A stretch of 64,000 nt of DNA, taken from assembly GCA_024644595.1 (NCBI GenBank), contig JAHEHL010000005.1, positions 1 through 64,000 of the forward strand, in the 5' to 3' direction. The DNA is from Porticoccaceae bacterium (GTDB taxonomy: Bacteria; Pseudomonadota; Gammaproteobacteria; Pseudomonadales; Porticoccaceae). Positions 54,115-63,171 of this stretch are shown here, piece by piece; the stretch's first letter is position 1, and every line of letters starts with the position of its first letter. The translations under genes and the position numbers were made by a program. Under the pieces are notes generated by a model, which saw only the letters and a list, made by a program, of their open reading frames with translations, had not been told where the DNA came from and did not search any database.

Positions 54115-54159
54115 GAGTCGCATGAACCCTCGGTCAGCATTGCAGAACCGGAAACCCGT

Positions 54160-54951
54160 CTAGCCGACTTCCACCGCAAGGTCACTATTCTTTAAGTCAG
54201 TGACCAACATACAGCCAGGACTATGGGTTATACAAAACGGCAACTTTGCTTGTTCCAGTGCCACCTGTGGCGTTACGCCGCAGGCCCAAAATAGCGGCTG
54301 CTCGTTCTCTTTAATTGTTACTGCATCGCCAAAGTCTGGTCGATTGAGATTGCCAATGCCAATTGCCTCCGGGCTGCCATAGTGAATCGGTTCGCCATGC
54401 ACTGAGGGGAAACGCTTGCAGATTTCCGCAGCACGCTGCGCCTGCTGGGGAGCAAAGGGGCGCATGCTGACCACCATCTTGCCACTAAAAGGCCCTGCTG
54501 GTGTGCAGTCGATATTGGTTCGATACATTGGCACATTGACGGCTTCGCTGACATTGCGCACCTCGAGACCATCGGCGATCAGGGCCTCTTCAAAGGAGAA
54601 TGAGCAACCCAGTAGAAACGCCACCAGATCACTTCGCCAGTAGTCGCTGATATCGCCGACCTCGGCAACAACGTCGCCATGCTGAAAGACTTTATAGCTT
54701 GGAATATCAGTGCGAATATCCAGGTCCGCGCCAAGCGCTGGAACTCTGAAATCACCGACGTTGGATTTTGCGATCAGTGGGCAGGGTTTGGGGTTGGCTT
54801 CGCAAAACTTCAGAAAGTCCGCGGCGGCATCGGCGGGCAAAATAACCAGATTACATTGCACATAGCCGTTGCAAAAACCTGAGGTATTACCACGGTGCTC
54901 TGCACTGCGAATGCGCTGGCGCAGTTGTTGTGGGGTTACTGTTTCCTGCAT
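54160..54951 (-). CDS. UPF0317/DUF1445 protein (YcsI, D-glutamate cyclase family)
   Basis: 263 residues of the YcsI/UPF0317 family, to which the N-terminal half of mammalian D-glutamate cyclase belongs. Signatures include [36 protein letters not shown] and [15 protein letters not shown] at 54951 is preferred (GGAG 6 bases upstream) to the frame start at 55005. In Bacillus subtilis ycsI also sits with the pxpABC homologues. Here it lies upstream of pxpA on the same strand and probably works on D-glutamate or 5-oxoproline; some databases call the family hydro-lyase. Confidence 0.85.
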   Translation of the reverse strand: MQETVTPQQLRQRIRSAEHRGNTSGFCNGYVQCNLVILPADAAADFLKFCEANPKPCPLIAKSNVGDFRVPALGADLDIRTDIPSYKVFQHGDVVAEVGDISDYWRSDLVAFLLGCSFSFEEALIADGLEVRNVSEAVNVPMYRTNIDCTPAGPFSGKMVVSMRPFAPQQAQRAAEICKRFPSVHGEPIHYGSPEAIGIGNLNRPDFGDAVTIKENEQPLFWACGVTPQVALEQAKLPFCITHSPGCMLVTDLKNSDLAVEVG

Positions 54952-55047
54952 GACCGGCTCCAAATAATGGTACGAGATTCTAGCAGAGCTTTTCGAGCAA
55001 CTCACCAGCTCTCGTGAGCAACTAACCCGTAGGTGGTAGCCCGCAAT

Positions 55048-55614
55048 TTAGCGCCAGCGACGCGCCCAGGCATCCAGTACCCGTTCAGCGTACCAGTACT
55101 GCCCATAGCTGCCGTTGTAGCGGGCTAGCGCATCGGCGAGACGGCCCTTTTCGCGGTCGAGATAGTATTTAAGAATCGTGCAGCCGTAGCGCAAATTGGT
55201 TTGGGTATTGATCAAGTTATCCTCCGGTCTGCCGATCTCGTGCTTCCAAAACGGCATAACTTGCATTATTCCCTGAGCGCCCGCAGCGGACACGGCGTAG
55301 CGGTCAAAGCCGCTCTCCACCTCAATTAGAGCCAGTACAATTTCCGGTGACAGGCCAGCCCGGGTCGCTTCGCTGTGAATCAGTGTTAAAAGATTAACCC
55401 GTGTTTCAGGGTCAGAAATCAGCGGCGCAAGGGCGGGCTCCTTGGTCATCAGCCAGACTTCGGCATCGTACTGGTCGGTGAAGCTATCCGCATCGGTGGC
55501 TGCGCGTTTAAGCAGTGATAACAGCGTCGGGTCGGCATCAGATTGTTGCGCATGGGTCAGTGGAGCATTGACAAGCGCGCAGATAAGAGCGCAGAGAAAA
55601 ACGGGGAGGAGCAT
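55048..55614 (-). CDS. Exported SLT-type lytic transglycosylase
   Basis: About 188 residues: a signal peptide or anchor (MLLPVFLCALICALV, cleavage near AQQ) and a Slt/goose-lysozyme-type domain with the catalytic Glu in ALIEVESGFD, then AQGIMQVMPFW and ARYNGSYGQYWY. It cleaves the glycan strands of peptidoglycan in the periplasm. The start is uncertain: longer frames run into the proS end, and ATG at 55614 is chosen because the signal peptide begins there. Its place beside D-amino-acid catabolic genes fits cell-wall turnover, but proS adjacency may be chance. Confidence 0.85.
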   Translation of the reverse strand: MLLPVFLCALICALVNAPLTHAQQSDADPTLLSLLKRAATDADSFTDQYDAEVWLMTKEPALAPLISDPETRVNLLTLIHSEATRAGLSPEIVLALIEVESGFDRYAVSAAGAQGIMQVMPFWKHEIGRPEDNLINTQTNLRYGCTILKYYLDREKGRLADALARYNGSYGQYWYAERVLDAWARRWR

Positions 55615-55648
55615 GACCACAGTACGCGACTGTGGCCATGTTGTGGGG

Positions 55649-57373
55649 TTATTTACGTACCGTCTCGGCAATAAATTCATCCAGCTTATCCATTGCTATA
55701 TGTTGGTTTTCCGGTTCGCGGCGGTTGCGATATTCGACCGTGCCATCGGCCAGTCCGCGATCACCAATTACAATCCGGTGCGGAATACCGATCAGCTCTA
55801 TATCGGCGAGCATACCGCCCAATCGGGCTTTCGCCTCATCCATAAACAGCACTTCATAGCCGGCGCTGACCAGCTTGTTATAGAGTGCTTCGCAGGTTTC
55901 TGCAACCAGCTCTGACTTGTGCATATTGATCGGTACAATAGCAATCTGGAAAGGCGCGATCGCCTCGGGCCAGATAATACCGTTGTCATCGTGGTTTTGT
56001 TCAATCGCTGCGGCAACGATACGGCTTACCCCTATACCATAGCAGCCCATCGACATAACCTGCTCTTTACCGTTTTCATCAAGCACCGTTGCATTCATTG
56101 CTTCGCTGTATTTCGTACCGAGCTGAAAAATATGTCCGACTTCTATGCCGCGTTTGATTTCCAGTACACCTTTGCCGTCGGGGCTGATGTCACCGGCAAC
56201 CACGTTGCGGATATCGGCAATGGTGTATTCGCCACAGTCGCGCGGCCAGTTCACACCGGTAAGGTGGTAGCCATCGCGATTGGCACCACAGACAAAATCA
56301 GTTAGCTGCGCCGCGCTGGGGTCGACCAGGATCGGCAGGTTGAGATTAACTGGACCAATCGAACCGGGCGAGCAGTTCAATGTCGATTTAATCTGCTCCT
56401 CGGTGGCAAAGGTGATTTCGCTGTTTAGCCTCAGAGCGCGCTGCGCCTTCACTTCATTGAGCTCATGGTCACCGCGCAACATCAGGCCGTAAAGTTGCGT
56501 TTTGCCCTCATCATCTTCGCCGCTAACAATCAGCGCTTTCAGGGTTTTGTCAGCGCTGGTGCCGACAAACTCGCAGAGATCATTAATCGTGTGCACACCG
56601 GGTGTCGCCAGGTCGATCATCTCGGCGCTGCCAGGAGCCACTGTTTCAGTTGCTGTCAGGGCAGTGGCTTTTTCAATATTGGCGGCGTAGTCACTCTCGG
56701 TTGAGAACACAATTGCATCTTCACCAGAATCGGCGAGGACGTGGAATTCGTGAGAGTGGCTGCCACCGATACTGCCGGTGTCGGCGAGCACTGCGCGATA
56801 GATCAGGCCGGTGCGGTCAAAAATCGCCGAGTAGGTCTGATACATCAGATCGTAGGTTTGTTGCAGAGAAGCCCCATCGAGATGAAATGAATAGGCATCT
56901 TTCATGCAGAATTCACGCGTGCGCATCACGCCAAAACGGGGGCGGCGCTCATCGCGAAACTTGGTTTGAATCTGGTAGAAATTGGCCGGCAGCTGCTTAT
57001 AGCTGCGAATTTCATTGCGAATAATGTCAGTCACTACCTCTTCGTGAGTGGGTCCGAGACAAAACTCACGGTCGTGGCGATCTTTAATTCGCAGCAGCTC
57101 GGGACCAAATTGTCCCCAGCGCCCCGATTCTTCCCACAGATCAGCGGGCTGAACCACCGGCATCATAATTTCCAGCGCGCCGGATTTATCCATCTCTTCA
57201 CGAACAATGTTTTCGACCTTGCGAAACACACGTAACCCGATCGGCAGCCAGGAGTAGAGTCCGGAGGCTACTTTGCGAATCATTCCGGCTCGCAGCATCA
57301 GTTTGTGGCTGATCACTTCTGCATCGGCAGGGGATTCTTTCTTTGTTGAAATCAAATATTGGCTGGCGCGCAT
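55649..57373 (-). CDS. proS: Prolyl-tRNA synthetase
   Basis: 574 residues, the bacterial-type ProRS with an inserted editing domain (length close to E. coli, 572). Motif 2 is [18 protein letters not shown] and motif 3 lies in [12 protein letters not shown]; the editing region includes [13 protein letters not shown]. It charges tRNA-Pro in the cytoplasm. The start is ATG at 57373, 92 bases from the divergent HIT gene. Confidence 0.97.
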   Translation of the reverse strand: MRASQYLISTKKESPADAEVISHKLMLRAGMIRKVASGLYSWLPIGLRVFRKVENIVREEMDKSGALEIMMPVVQPADLWEESGRWGQFGPELLRIKDRHDREFCLGPTHEEVVTDIIRNEIRSYKQLPANFYQIQTKFRDERRPRFGVMRTREFCMKDAYSFHLDGASLQQTYDLMYQTYSAIFDRTGLIYRAVLADTGSIGGSHSHEFHVLADSGEDAIVFSTESDYAANIEKATALTATETVAPGSAEMIDLATPGVHTINDLCEFVGTSADKTLKALIVSGEDDEGKTQLYGLMLRGDHELNEVKAQRALRLNSEITFATEEQIKSTLNCSPGSIGPVNLNLPILVDPSAAQLTDFVCGANRDGYHLTGVNWPRDCGEYTIADIRNVVAGDISPDGKGVLEIKRGIEVGHIFQLGTKYSEAMNATVLDENGKEQVMSMGCYGIGVSRIVAAAIEQNHDDNGIIWPEAIAPFQIAIVPINMHKSELVAETCEALYNKLVSAGYEVLFMDEAKARLGGMLADIELIGIPHRIVIGDRGLADGTVEYRNRREPENQHIAMDKLDEFIAETVRK

Positions 57374-57465
57374 GGTTTCTCTTACACTGCTGGTCGATTA
57401 GTTTGGGCGGCTATTTTACGGTGCGCGGCTGTCGCGGTACAGCCATAAGCAGAGATGAGGACAAA

Positions 57466-57903
57466 ATGTTTAAATTAGATCCCCAATTACAGACCGATAC
57501 GGTATTGCTGGGTGCTTTTCCATTAAGTTTGTTATTACTGAGTAAAGATGCCAACTACCCCTGGTGCATTCTGGTGCCACAGAGACAGGGTGTGGAGGAA
57601 ATTTTTCAGCTCGATGAAGTCGACCGCCAACAGTTGCTGGCCGAATCCTGTGTGGTCGCTGAGACTTTGGCGACATTGTTTAACGCCGAAAAAATCAATG
57701 TCGCAACGATTGGCAATATGGTTCCGCAGCTACATATGCACCATGTGGTGCGGTATAAAAGTGATGCTGTCTGGCCGATGCCAGTTTGGGGAGCGGTGCC
57801 CGCCACAGGCTACAGCAAAGAGTTGTTGGTCCAGACAACAACTCGTATTACTGACGCACTTGTTCCGTTTGGTCTTGCAGAGTCGGTAGCTCGCACTCAT
57901 TAA
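57466..57903 (+). CDS. HIT-family hydrolase
   Basis: 145 residues of the HIT superfamily. The active site is VPQLHMHHVVR, where the first His of the usual HxHxH motif is Gln, as in many bacterial diadenosine tetraphosphate-hydrolase-like members. Nucleotide-phosphate or nucleoside-phosphoramidate hydrolysis is expected. ATG at 57466 has GAGG upstream; the longer frame starts inside the proS promoter region and is unlikely. Confidence 0.87.
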   Translation: MFKLDPQLQTDTVLLGAFPLSLLLLSKDANYPWCILVPQRQGVEEIFQLDEVDRQQLLAESCVVAETLATLFNAEKINVATIGNMVPQLHMHHVVRYKSDAVWPMPVWGAVPATGYSKELLVQTTTRITDALVPFGLAESVARTH

Positions 57904-57950
57904 AAACACCGCAATAAAAATAGCCTGGTGTCAGAGATATCCGGTTTAAG

Positions 57951-57971
57951 GGCGCAGTCAATTACTGCGCC
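57951..57971. terminator. Hairpin between HIT and HU genes
   Basis: GGCGCAGT (57951-57958) and ACTGCGCC (57964-57971) form a perfect 8-base stem with a 5-base loop at the convergent ends of the HIT and HU genes, overlapping the HU stop. There is no T run, so it is a possible bidirectional terminator or a transcript-stabilising stem. Confidence 0.4.
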
Positions 57972-58480
57972 ATATCCTTCAGACCTTTTAGAGCGTGCAC
58001 TTTCACCGCGACAGAGGCAGGGCGTGCCTTGAAGGTAGTCTCTTCACCGGTAAACGGGTTGATACCCACGCGAGCTTTTTTCGCCGGACGTTTCACAGTG
58101 TGAATTTTGATCAAACCGGCAAGAACAAATTCGCCCACTGAGCGCTTTTTGACATGCCGCTCAACCAGAGTCGCCAATTCGTTCAGCACTGTGGTTACTT
58201 GCTTGCGGGTCAAGTCAGACTTGCTGGCCAGCTCGCCGATGATTTCAGTCTTGCTGAAGCGCTCACGGACGCCAGTGACTTTGGGCCTAGCGGCTTTGGT
58301 GTTCGCAGCTTTGGTTTTAGCAGTAGTGGGTTTAGTCGCTCTAGCTTTTACTGGCGCTTTTTTTACGCTTGCGCTTTTAGCCGTGCTGGTCTTTCTGGCA
58401 GCGGAGAGTGTCTTTTGCCGAGCGGGCTTTTTTGCCTTCTTGGCAGTTGTTGCTTTCGCGGTTCCTTTTTTAACAGCCAT
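57962..58480 (-). CDS. HU/IHF-type DNA-binding protein with histone-H1-like N-terminal tail
   Basis: 172 residues, nearly twice the size of HU. Residues 1-70 are a low-complexity tail rich in Lys, Ala, Thr and Pro with no hydrophobic core. Residues 75-172 form the HU fold: FSKTEIIGELASKSDLTRKQ, and the arm region with VGINPFTGEE (the family RxGxNP motif). HU bends and compacts DNA; the tail should add non-specific charge-based binding, as in H1-like proteins. The gene is single and convergent with the HIT gene. Such tailed HU proteins are known in some bacteria; the function here is inferred. Confidence 0.9.
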   Translation of the reverse strand: MAVKKGTAKATTAKKAKKPARQKTLSAARKTSTAKSASVKKAPVKARATKPTTAKTKAANTKAARPKVTGVRERFSKTEIIGELASKSDLTRKQVTTVLNELATLVERHVKKRSVGEFVLAGLIKIHTVKRPAKKARVGINPFTGEETTFKARPASVAVKVHALKGLKDMAQ

Positions 58481-58883
58481 CTTCCTTTCCTTTATAAATA
58501 CAAACGTTAAACCATCCCTGTTAGTTGCTGTAAGTGATTACCAAGAGCCGCCAGCAGGGCCTCGAAATCATTTATAGCCGCTGTTTTCCGGATATGCCAA
58601 GAAAGGGCGGGGTTTAGTTCGCTGATTTACTGCTTTTTTTAGATTTCGATCGGTTGTAGCCATCCGCGGGCATTCTACAAGTGCAGGTGCTGGGGTATAA
58701 TGCGGCGCTTTTTTGCCAGCTATGCAAGCTCGAGGTGCTTAGCTGAGGCAGAACAGTTGTTGAATAAAAGCCTAACCTCGGATCGCTGAGGTGCTGCAAT
58801 CCCTGTTCCGTTGCAGAATGTTGGCAACAGGACATACGCAAAAATTTGAATTTGAAGTAGCAAGGTAAAGAAGGAAGTTATGT
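58481..58883 (+). promoter_or_regulatory. 403-base gap: promoter and long leader of fmdB-aspS
   Basis: No gene is seen here. A consensus -10 TATAAT lies at 58696-58701 without a good -35. If it is used, the fmdB transcript carries a leader of about 175 bases with two inverted repeats: AACCTCGG/CTGAGGT (58774-58792) and CCTGTT/AACAGG (58802-58831). The reverse-strand frame at 58614-58841 has no family features. Confidence 0.4.
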
Positions 58884-59141
58884 ATGCCCATTTATGAGTA
58901 CCGTTGTCAGGCCTGCGGCCATGAGCTTGAAGCGATGCAGAAAATCAGTGATGACAGGCTGGTTGATTGTCCGGTATGCGAAAAGCCGCAACTGCAAAAG
59001 CAACTCTCTGCAGCAGGTTTTCGTTTGAGTGGAAGCGGCTGGTACGAGACTGACTTTAAAACCGGCAATAAAAAGAATCTCAGTGAGAGTGGTGGCTCAT
59101 CGGCGAAGCCGGCAGCCAACTCTGACGCCAGCACATCATAA
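58884..59141 (+). CDS. FmdB-type zinc-ribbon protein
   Basis: 85 residues. The N-terminal zinc ribbon (MPIYEYRCQACG, then CPVCEKPQ) uses Cys8, Cys11, Cys29 and Cys32. The C-terminal part is a Ser/Ala/Gly-rich flexible tail. FmdB proteins were first seen next to formamidase and are common just before aspS in gammaproteobacteria; the function is not established. The aspS gene follows after 40 bases in the same direction. Confidence 0.9.
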   Translation: MPIYEYRCQACGHELEAMQKISDDRLVDCPVCEKPQLQKQLSAAGFRLSGSGWYETDFKTGNKKNLSESGGSSAKPAANSDASTS

Positions 59142-59181
59142 ATAAAATCTTAAACAAAATTAGAGTAGGGATAGACAGCAG

Positions 59182-60957
59182 ATGTATCGATCTAACTATT
59201 GTGGTTTAGTCACAAGTAAACATATTGATCAAGAAGTAACGCTTTGTGGCTGGGTAGATCGTCGCCGTGATCACGGCGGAGTTATCTTTGTCGATCTCCG
59301 GGATCGCGAAGGCATTGTGCAGGTTGTGTTTGATCCCGACGCCGGTGAATTTTTCGAGCAGGCCGACAAGGTTCGCTCTGAATATGTTCTCAAGGTAACC
59401 GGTGTGGTGCGGGCGCGCAGTGCGGCGACCGTCAACTCCAATATGGCGACCGGTGAAATTGAAGTCTATGGCACCGCCATGGAAATTCTCAACAGCGCGG
59501 TAACCCCGCCATTCCAGCTGGATGAGCACGTTACGGTCGGCGAAGATGTTCGCCTTAAATACCGATATATGGATTTGCGCCGGACCGAAATGCAAAACAG
59601 TCTGCGCTTCCGGTCTAAAATAACCTCTTCGATTCGTAACTATCTTGTCGATGCAGGCTTTCTTGATATCGAAACGCCGATAATGACTCGAGCCACGCCT
59701 GAGGGTGCTCGCGATTATCTGATTCCCTCGCGCACCCATCCCGGCCAGTTTTTTGCGATGCCTCAGTCACCCCAGTTATTCAAGCAGTTGCTGATGGTGG
59801 CAGGATTTGATCGGTATTATCAGATTGCCAAGTGTTTCCGCGATGAGGATCTGCGTGCAGATCGTCAGCCAGAATTTACTCAGATTGATATAGAAGCCTC
59901 TTTTGTTGATGAAGAGGACATCATGTCGATCACCGAAACCATGATTCGCGGTATCTTTTCTGAGCATATGGGCGTTGATTTCGAGAGTTTTCCGCGCATG
60001 ACCTATGCCGACGCAATGGATAAGTATGGCTCTGACAAACCTGATCTGCGTATCCCACTGGAGCTGGTGGAGATCAAGGATCTGCTCAAAGATATCGAAT
60101 TTAAAGTATTTGCCGGCCCAGCCAATGACCCCAGCTGTCGTGTTACGGCCCTTAAGGTGCCTGGCGGCGCTGAGATCTCGCGCAAACAGATTGACGACTA
60201 CACCAAGTTTGTCAGTATCTATGGTGCCAAAGGTCTGGCATGGATTAAGGTCAACGCCATCGAGACGGGTATAGAGGGGCTACAGTCACCCATCATTAAG
60301 TTCCTTGGTGACGATGTGACTATGAATATCATGCAGAGACTGGATGCAAAGAACGGCGATATCGTCTTTTTCGGTGCAGACAAATCACAGGTTGTTTCTG
60401 AAGCGCTGGGCGCATTGCGTTGCAAGGTCGCAGCAGACTTAAATCTCTATACCTGCGAGTGGGCGCCGATGTGGGTTGTCGACTTCCCGATGTTTGAAAC
60501 TACCGATTCCGGCGCACTGACGCCATTACACCACCCGTTTACCGCGCCCTCCTGCAGCCGCGAAGAGCTTGAAGCCAATCCGGCAGCGGCTCTGTCGCGA
60601 GCCTACGATATGGTACTCAACGGTTGCGAACTGGGCGGCGGATCGATTCGTATCCATGACCAGAACATGCAGCAAACAGTTTTTCAAGTGCTTGGCATCA
60701 GTGCCGACGAGCAGCGTGAGAAATTTGGCTTCCTGCTCGATGCACTCAAATATGGCGCGCCACCACACGGTGGACTGGCCTTTGGTCTCGACCGCCTGAT
60801 TATGTTGATGGTTGGAGCCGACTCCATACGTGATGTTATCGCCTTCCCGAAGACACAGTCCGCAGCCTGCCTGCTGACCGATGCGCCGGGTACCGTCGAT
60901 AATGCGCAATTGCGCGAATTAAACATTCGTTTGCGCAGCAAAGAAGGCGAAGCCTAA
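59182..60957 (+). CDS. aspS: Aspartyl-tRNA synthetase
   Basis: 591 residues of the bacterial AspRS type: the N-terminal anticodon-binding OB fold ([19 protein letters not shown]), class II motif 2 ([17 protein letters not shown]), the GAD insertion and motif 3 ([15 protein letters not shown]). It charges tRNA-Asp in the cytoplasm. A weak ribosome site and the fmdB gene lie upstream; a hairpin lies after the stop. Confidence 0.97.
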   Translation: MYRSNYCGLVTSKHIDQEVTLCGWVDRRRDHGGVIFVDLRDREGIVQVVFDPDAGEFFEQADKVRSEYVLKVTGVVRARSAATVNSNMATGEIEVYGTAMEILNSAVTPPFQLDEHVTVGEDVRLKYRYMDLRRTEMQNSLRFRSKITSSIRNYLVDAGFLDIETPIMTRATPEGARDYLIPSRTHPGQFFAMPQSPQLFKQLLMVAGFDRYYQIAKCFRDEDLRADRQPEFTQIDIEASFVDEEDIMSITETMIRGIFSEHMGVDFESFPRMTYADAMDKYGSDKPDLRIPLELVEIKDLLKDIEFKVFAGPANDPSCRVTALKVPGGAEISRKQIDDYTKFVSIYGAKGLAWIKVNAIETGIEGLQSPIIKFLGDDVTMNIMQRLDAKNGDIVFFGADKSQVVSEALGALRCKVAADLNLYTCEWAPMWVVDFPMFETTDSGALTPLHHPFTAPSCSREELEANPAAALSRAYDMVLNGCELGGGSIRIHDQNMQQTVFQVLGISADEQREKFGFLLDALKYGAPPHGGLAFGLDRLIMLMVGADSIRDVIAFPKTQSAACLLTDAPGTVDNAQLRELNIRLRSKEGEA

Positions 60958-60973
60958 GCGTAAAAACAGCCAG

Positions 60974-61003
60974 CCTGATAGTGCAGTTTGTGCACTGTTC
61001 AGG
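60974..61003 (+). terminator. Hairpin after aspS
   Basis: CCTGATAGTGCA (60974-60985) pairs with TGCACTGTTCAGG (60991-61003) with one bulge and a 5-base loop, 16 bases after the aspS stop. No T run follows, so it may be a weak or rho-assisted end. Confidence 0.45.
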
Positions 61004-61014
61004 CGGCAGAGGGT

Positions 61015-61041
61015 TTGACACAGCGACAAAACCTGTACACT
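61015..61041 (+). promoter_or_regulatory. Candidate promoter of the repeat-protein gene
   Basis: A perfect -35 TTGACA (61015-61020) is followed after 15 bases by TACACT (61036-61041), near the -10 consensus. The spacing is 2 bases short of ideal. The next gene starts about 150 bases downstream, leaving a long leader. Confidence 0.5.
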
Positions 61042-61191
61042 GGCGAAGAAACTCTGGATAACGTGCTGGGTCAGCACGAGTGAAAGCACCTTTGGGAGCA
61101 GCTAGAGGGTCAGGATAGAAGCAGTTAAAACAATAAAAACGAAAACTGGTAACCAAATGCTCAAACGAGTAATCATTAAGAGGATATAGCG

Positions 61192-61794
61192 ATGAAAGTT
61201 ATTAAGAAGACCAAAGACTATACAGTTTATCAAAAAGGCTCTGGCCGATACGCAGTCAAAAATGCCGATAAAAACTGGGTCAATGCCGATGAAAAAATTT
61301 CCATCTTGCTGGCGGAAGGGCTGATTAAAACCGCAGCGCCGGCACCCGCACCTGCCCCTGAGCCGGTGGAAGACGTTGCGGAGGCTCCGGCTGAAGTAGC
61401 AGTCGATGCGCCTGCGGCAGAAGAAGCACCTGCGGCAGAAGAAGCGCCTGCGGCAGAAGAAGCGCCTGCGGTAGAAGAAGCACCTGCGGCAGAGGAAGCA
61501 CCTGCAGGAGAAGAATCGCCCGCGGCAGAAGAAGCACCGGTAGCGGAAGAAGCACCTGCCGTGGAAGAATCTGTAGCAGAAGAAGCACCTGTGGCTCAAG
61601 AGCCTGAAGTAGCAGATGCTCCAGCAGCTGAAGAAGAACCTGCTCCCAAAGCCAAGGCAAAAGCTGCACCCAAAGCCAAAGCAAAGGCCGCTCCAAAGGC
61701 CAAAGCCGCGCCTAAAGAGAAAGCTGCACCAAAAGCTAAGGCAAAAGCCGCTCCCAAAAAGAAGGTCGCGCCCAAAGCAAAAGCTGACGAGTAA
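61192..61794 (+). CDS. Repeat protein with acidic centre and Lys/Ala/Pro tail
   Basis: 200 residues in three parts. Residues 1-46 form a small domain of unknown function (MKVIKKTKDYTVYQ, then GRYAVKNADK). Residues 47-148 are Ala/Glu/Pro repeats, strongly acidic, including nine six-residue units of PAAEEA type. Residues 149-200 are a basic run of KAKAAPK-like units, which resembles histone H1 tails. There is no signal peptide, so it is probably cytoplasmic and bound to DNA or RNA through the basic tail. No enzyme motif is seen. The gene stands alone with its own candidate promoter and a strong terminator. I do not recognise a named family for the whole protein. Confidence 0.8.
   Translation: MKVIKKTKDYTVYQKGSGRYAVKNADKNWVNADEKISILLAEGLIKTAAPAPAPAPEPVEDVAEAPAEVAVDAPAAEEAPAAEEAPAAEEAPAVEEAPAAEEAPAGEESPAAEEAPVAEEAPAVEESVAEEAPVAQEPEVADAPAAEEEPAPKAKAKAAPKAKAKAAPKAKAAPKEKAAPKAKAKAAPKKKVAPKAKADE
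61411..61572 (+). repeat. Nine tandem 18-base coding repeats
   Basis: Nine units of 18 bases, each encoding a PAAEEA-like hexapeptide, lie within the gene at 61192-61794. Variation is mostly single-base. Unit number could change by slippage. Confidence 0.85.
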
Positions 61795-61811
61795 CAGCGT
61801 CTGTGACTAAA

Positions 61812-61845
61812 GGCCTCCCGGCTTGCGCTTGGAGGCTTTTTTTTT
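61812..61845 (+). terminator. Rho-independent terminator
   Basis: GCCTCC (61813-61818) pairs with GGAGGC (61831-61836), followed by a run of nine T. It is a strong terminator for the repeat-protein gene. The remaining bases to 62034 hold only the ribosome site (AGGAG) of the next gene. Confidence 0.88.
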
Positions 61846-62034
61846 GTCCGCGGTTTTGTATTACTGTTGCACTTTGCGTTTTAACCGGCGAACCAATTTC
61901 TGCAGTCTCTAATACATTGTTTTGTTTCGATTGATCATGATCAGCATTGCTGATCTGGCAGTCTGGCTATTGCTTCACTACATTTGATTTACAAGCCGTC
62001 AATCAATTGAACTGAATCGATAGCGAGGAGTGCT

Positions 62035-63171
62035 ATGAACAACAAATGGATTTGGGTTGCTGTGATAACGTTTGTTGTTGCAGCGATTTATGTTGTCTCA
62101 AGACCGGATCTTCCTCAGGTTAGTCTGGTTAAGGTATCGACCGGGTTGGTCGAGAAGACGGTCGCCAACACCCGAGCAGGAACCGTAAAGGCCTGTAAAC
62201 GATCAAAAATGTCGCTGCCGATCGGTGGCCAGATTGCGCAGCTCTATGTGCACGAAGGGGAACAGGTAGAGCAAGGGCAATTGCTAATATCGCTGTGGAA
62301 TCAGGATCGCAGCGCGCAGGTAGAGCGTTCCAAAGCTGTGCTAAAGACTGCAGATAAACAACAGCAGAGTGTCTGCATTGCTGCCGCATCAGATAGCCAC
62401 GAGGCGCAGCGATTGGCATTATTGCTGGATAGAAAGCTGGTTTCCTCCGAGCAGGCCGACCGCGCCATTGCGCTGTCGCAGTCCAGTGCTGCGGCCTGTG
62501 ATGCCGCTAAAGCCAATACGGTTCAGGCCCAGGCCAGTCAGCGTGTCGCCGAGGCTGCGCTGGCGCAGACTTATCTCCACGCCCCATTTGCCGGTACGGT
62601 TGCCGAAGTAACAGGTGAAGTAGGGGAGTTCTCCACACCATCACCTCCGGGCGTTCCGACGCCGCCGGCAATTGATCTGTTGACCGCAAACTGCCACTAC
62701 ATCAGCGCCCCGATTGATGAAGTCGATGCCTCACAAATCAGTGTCGGCATGCCGGTGCGCGTGACGATGGACGCCTTTCGCAGCCGCAGTTTTGCCGCTA
62801 CGGTGCGACGCATTTCAACCTATGTGCTGGATAGAGAAAAACAGGCCCGCACAGTGGAAGTTGAGGCCGAGTTGTTGGCGCTTGAAGACAGACCAACCTT
62901 GCTAGCTGGCTACAGTGCCGATATGGAAATCGTTATCGCCAAGCAGGAGCAGGCTCTGCGTGTGCCTACTGATTTGCTGGTCGATGAACGGTTTGTCTTC
63001 GTACTCAATGCGGATAATCGCATCGAGCGCCGTGCCGTGGAGCTGGGTTTGGCCAACTGGCACTTTACCCAAATTGTATCTGGCCTCGAATCGGGCGATG
63101 CCATCGTCGGGAATATTGGCACCAAGGGAGTCGTAGAGGGTGCCGAGGTAGCCGTGGTTGACGCGCCGTGA
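62035..63171 (+). CDS. HlyD/MacA-type periplasmic adaptor of an ABC exporter
   Basis: 378 residues with an N-terminal membrane anchor (residues 4-20), then the adaptor core: a split biotinyl-lipoyl domain (QIAQLYVHEGEQVEQGQ and the matching half TYLHAPFAGTVAEVTGEVGE), a short coiled coil (about 90-180) and a beta-barrel. A small-residue and Pro-rich linker SPPGVPTPPA is unusual. It links the ABC permease to an outer-membrane channel. It overlaps the ATPase gene by 4 bases, so the operon is adaptor-ATPase-permease. Confidence 0.9.
   Translation: MNNKWIWVAVITFVVAAIYVVSRPDLPQVSLVKVSTGLVEKTVANTRAGTVKACKRSKMSLPIGGQIAQLYVHEGEQVEQGQLLISLWNQDRSAQVERSKAVLKTADKQQQSVCIAAASDSHEAQRLALLLDRKLVSSEQADRAIALSQSSAAACDAAKANTVQAQASQRVAEAALAQTYLHAPFAGTVAEVTGEVGEFSTPSPPGVPTPPAIDLLTANCHYISAPIDEVDASQISVGMPVRVTMDAFRSRSFAATVRRISTYVLDREKQARTVEVEAELLALEDRPTLLAGYSADMEIVIAKQEQALRVPTDLLVDERFVFVLNADNRIERRAVELGLANWHFTQIVSGLESGDAIVGNIGTKGVVEGAEVAVVDAP

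Noticed and set aside
58614-58841. 75-codon reverse-strand frame before fmdB
   Set aside because: It has no ribosome site or motif and overlaps the likely promoter and leader of fmdB.
61411-61572. Regular 18-base repeats as a CRISPR-like array
   Set aside because: The units are contiguous without spacers and stay in frame as coding repeats; no cas genes are present.
61102-61599. Reverse-strand frame encoding a Cys/Phe/Arg-rich repeat protein
   Set aside because: It is the complement of the 18-base coding repeats of the gene at 61192; its repetitive composition follows from that.
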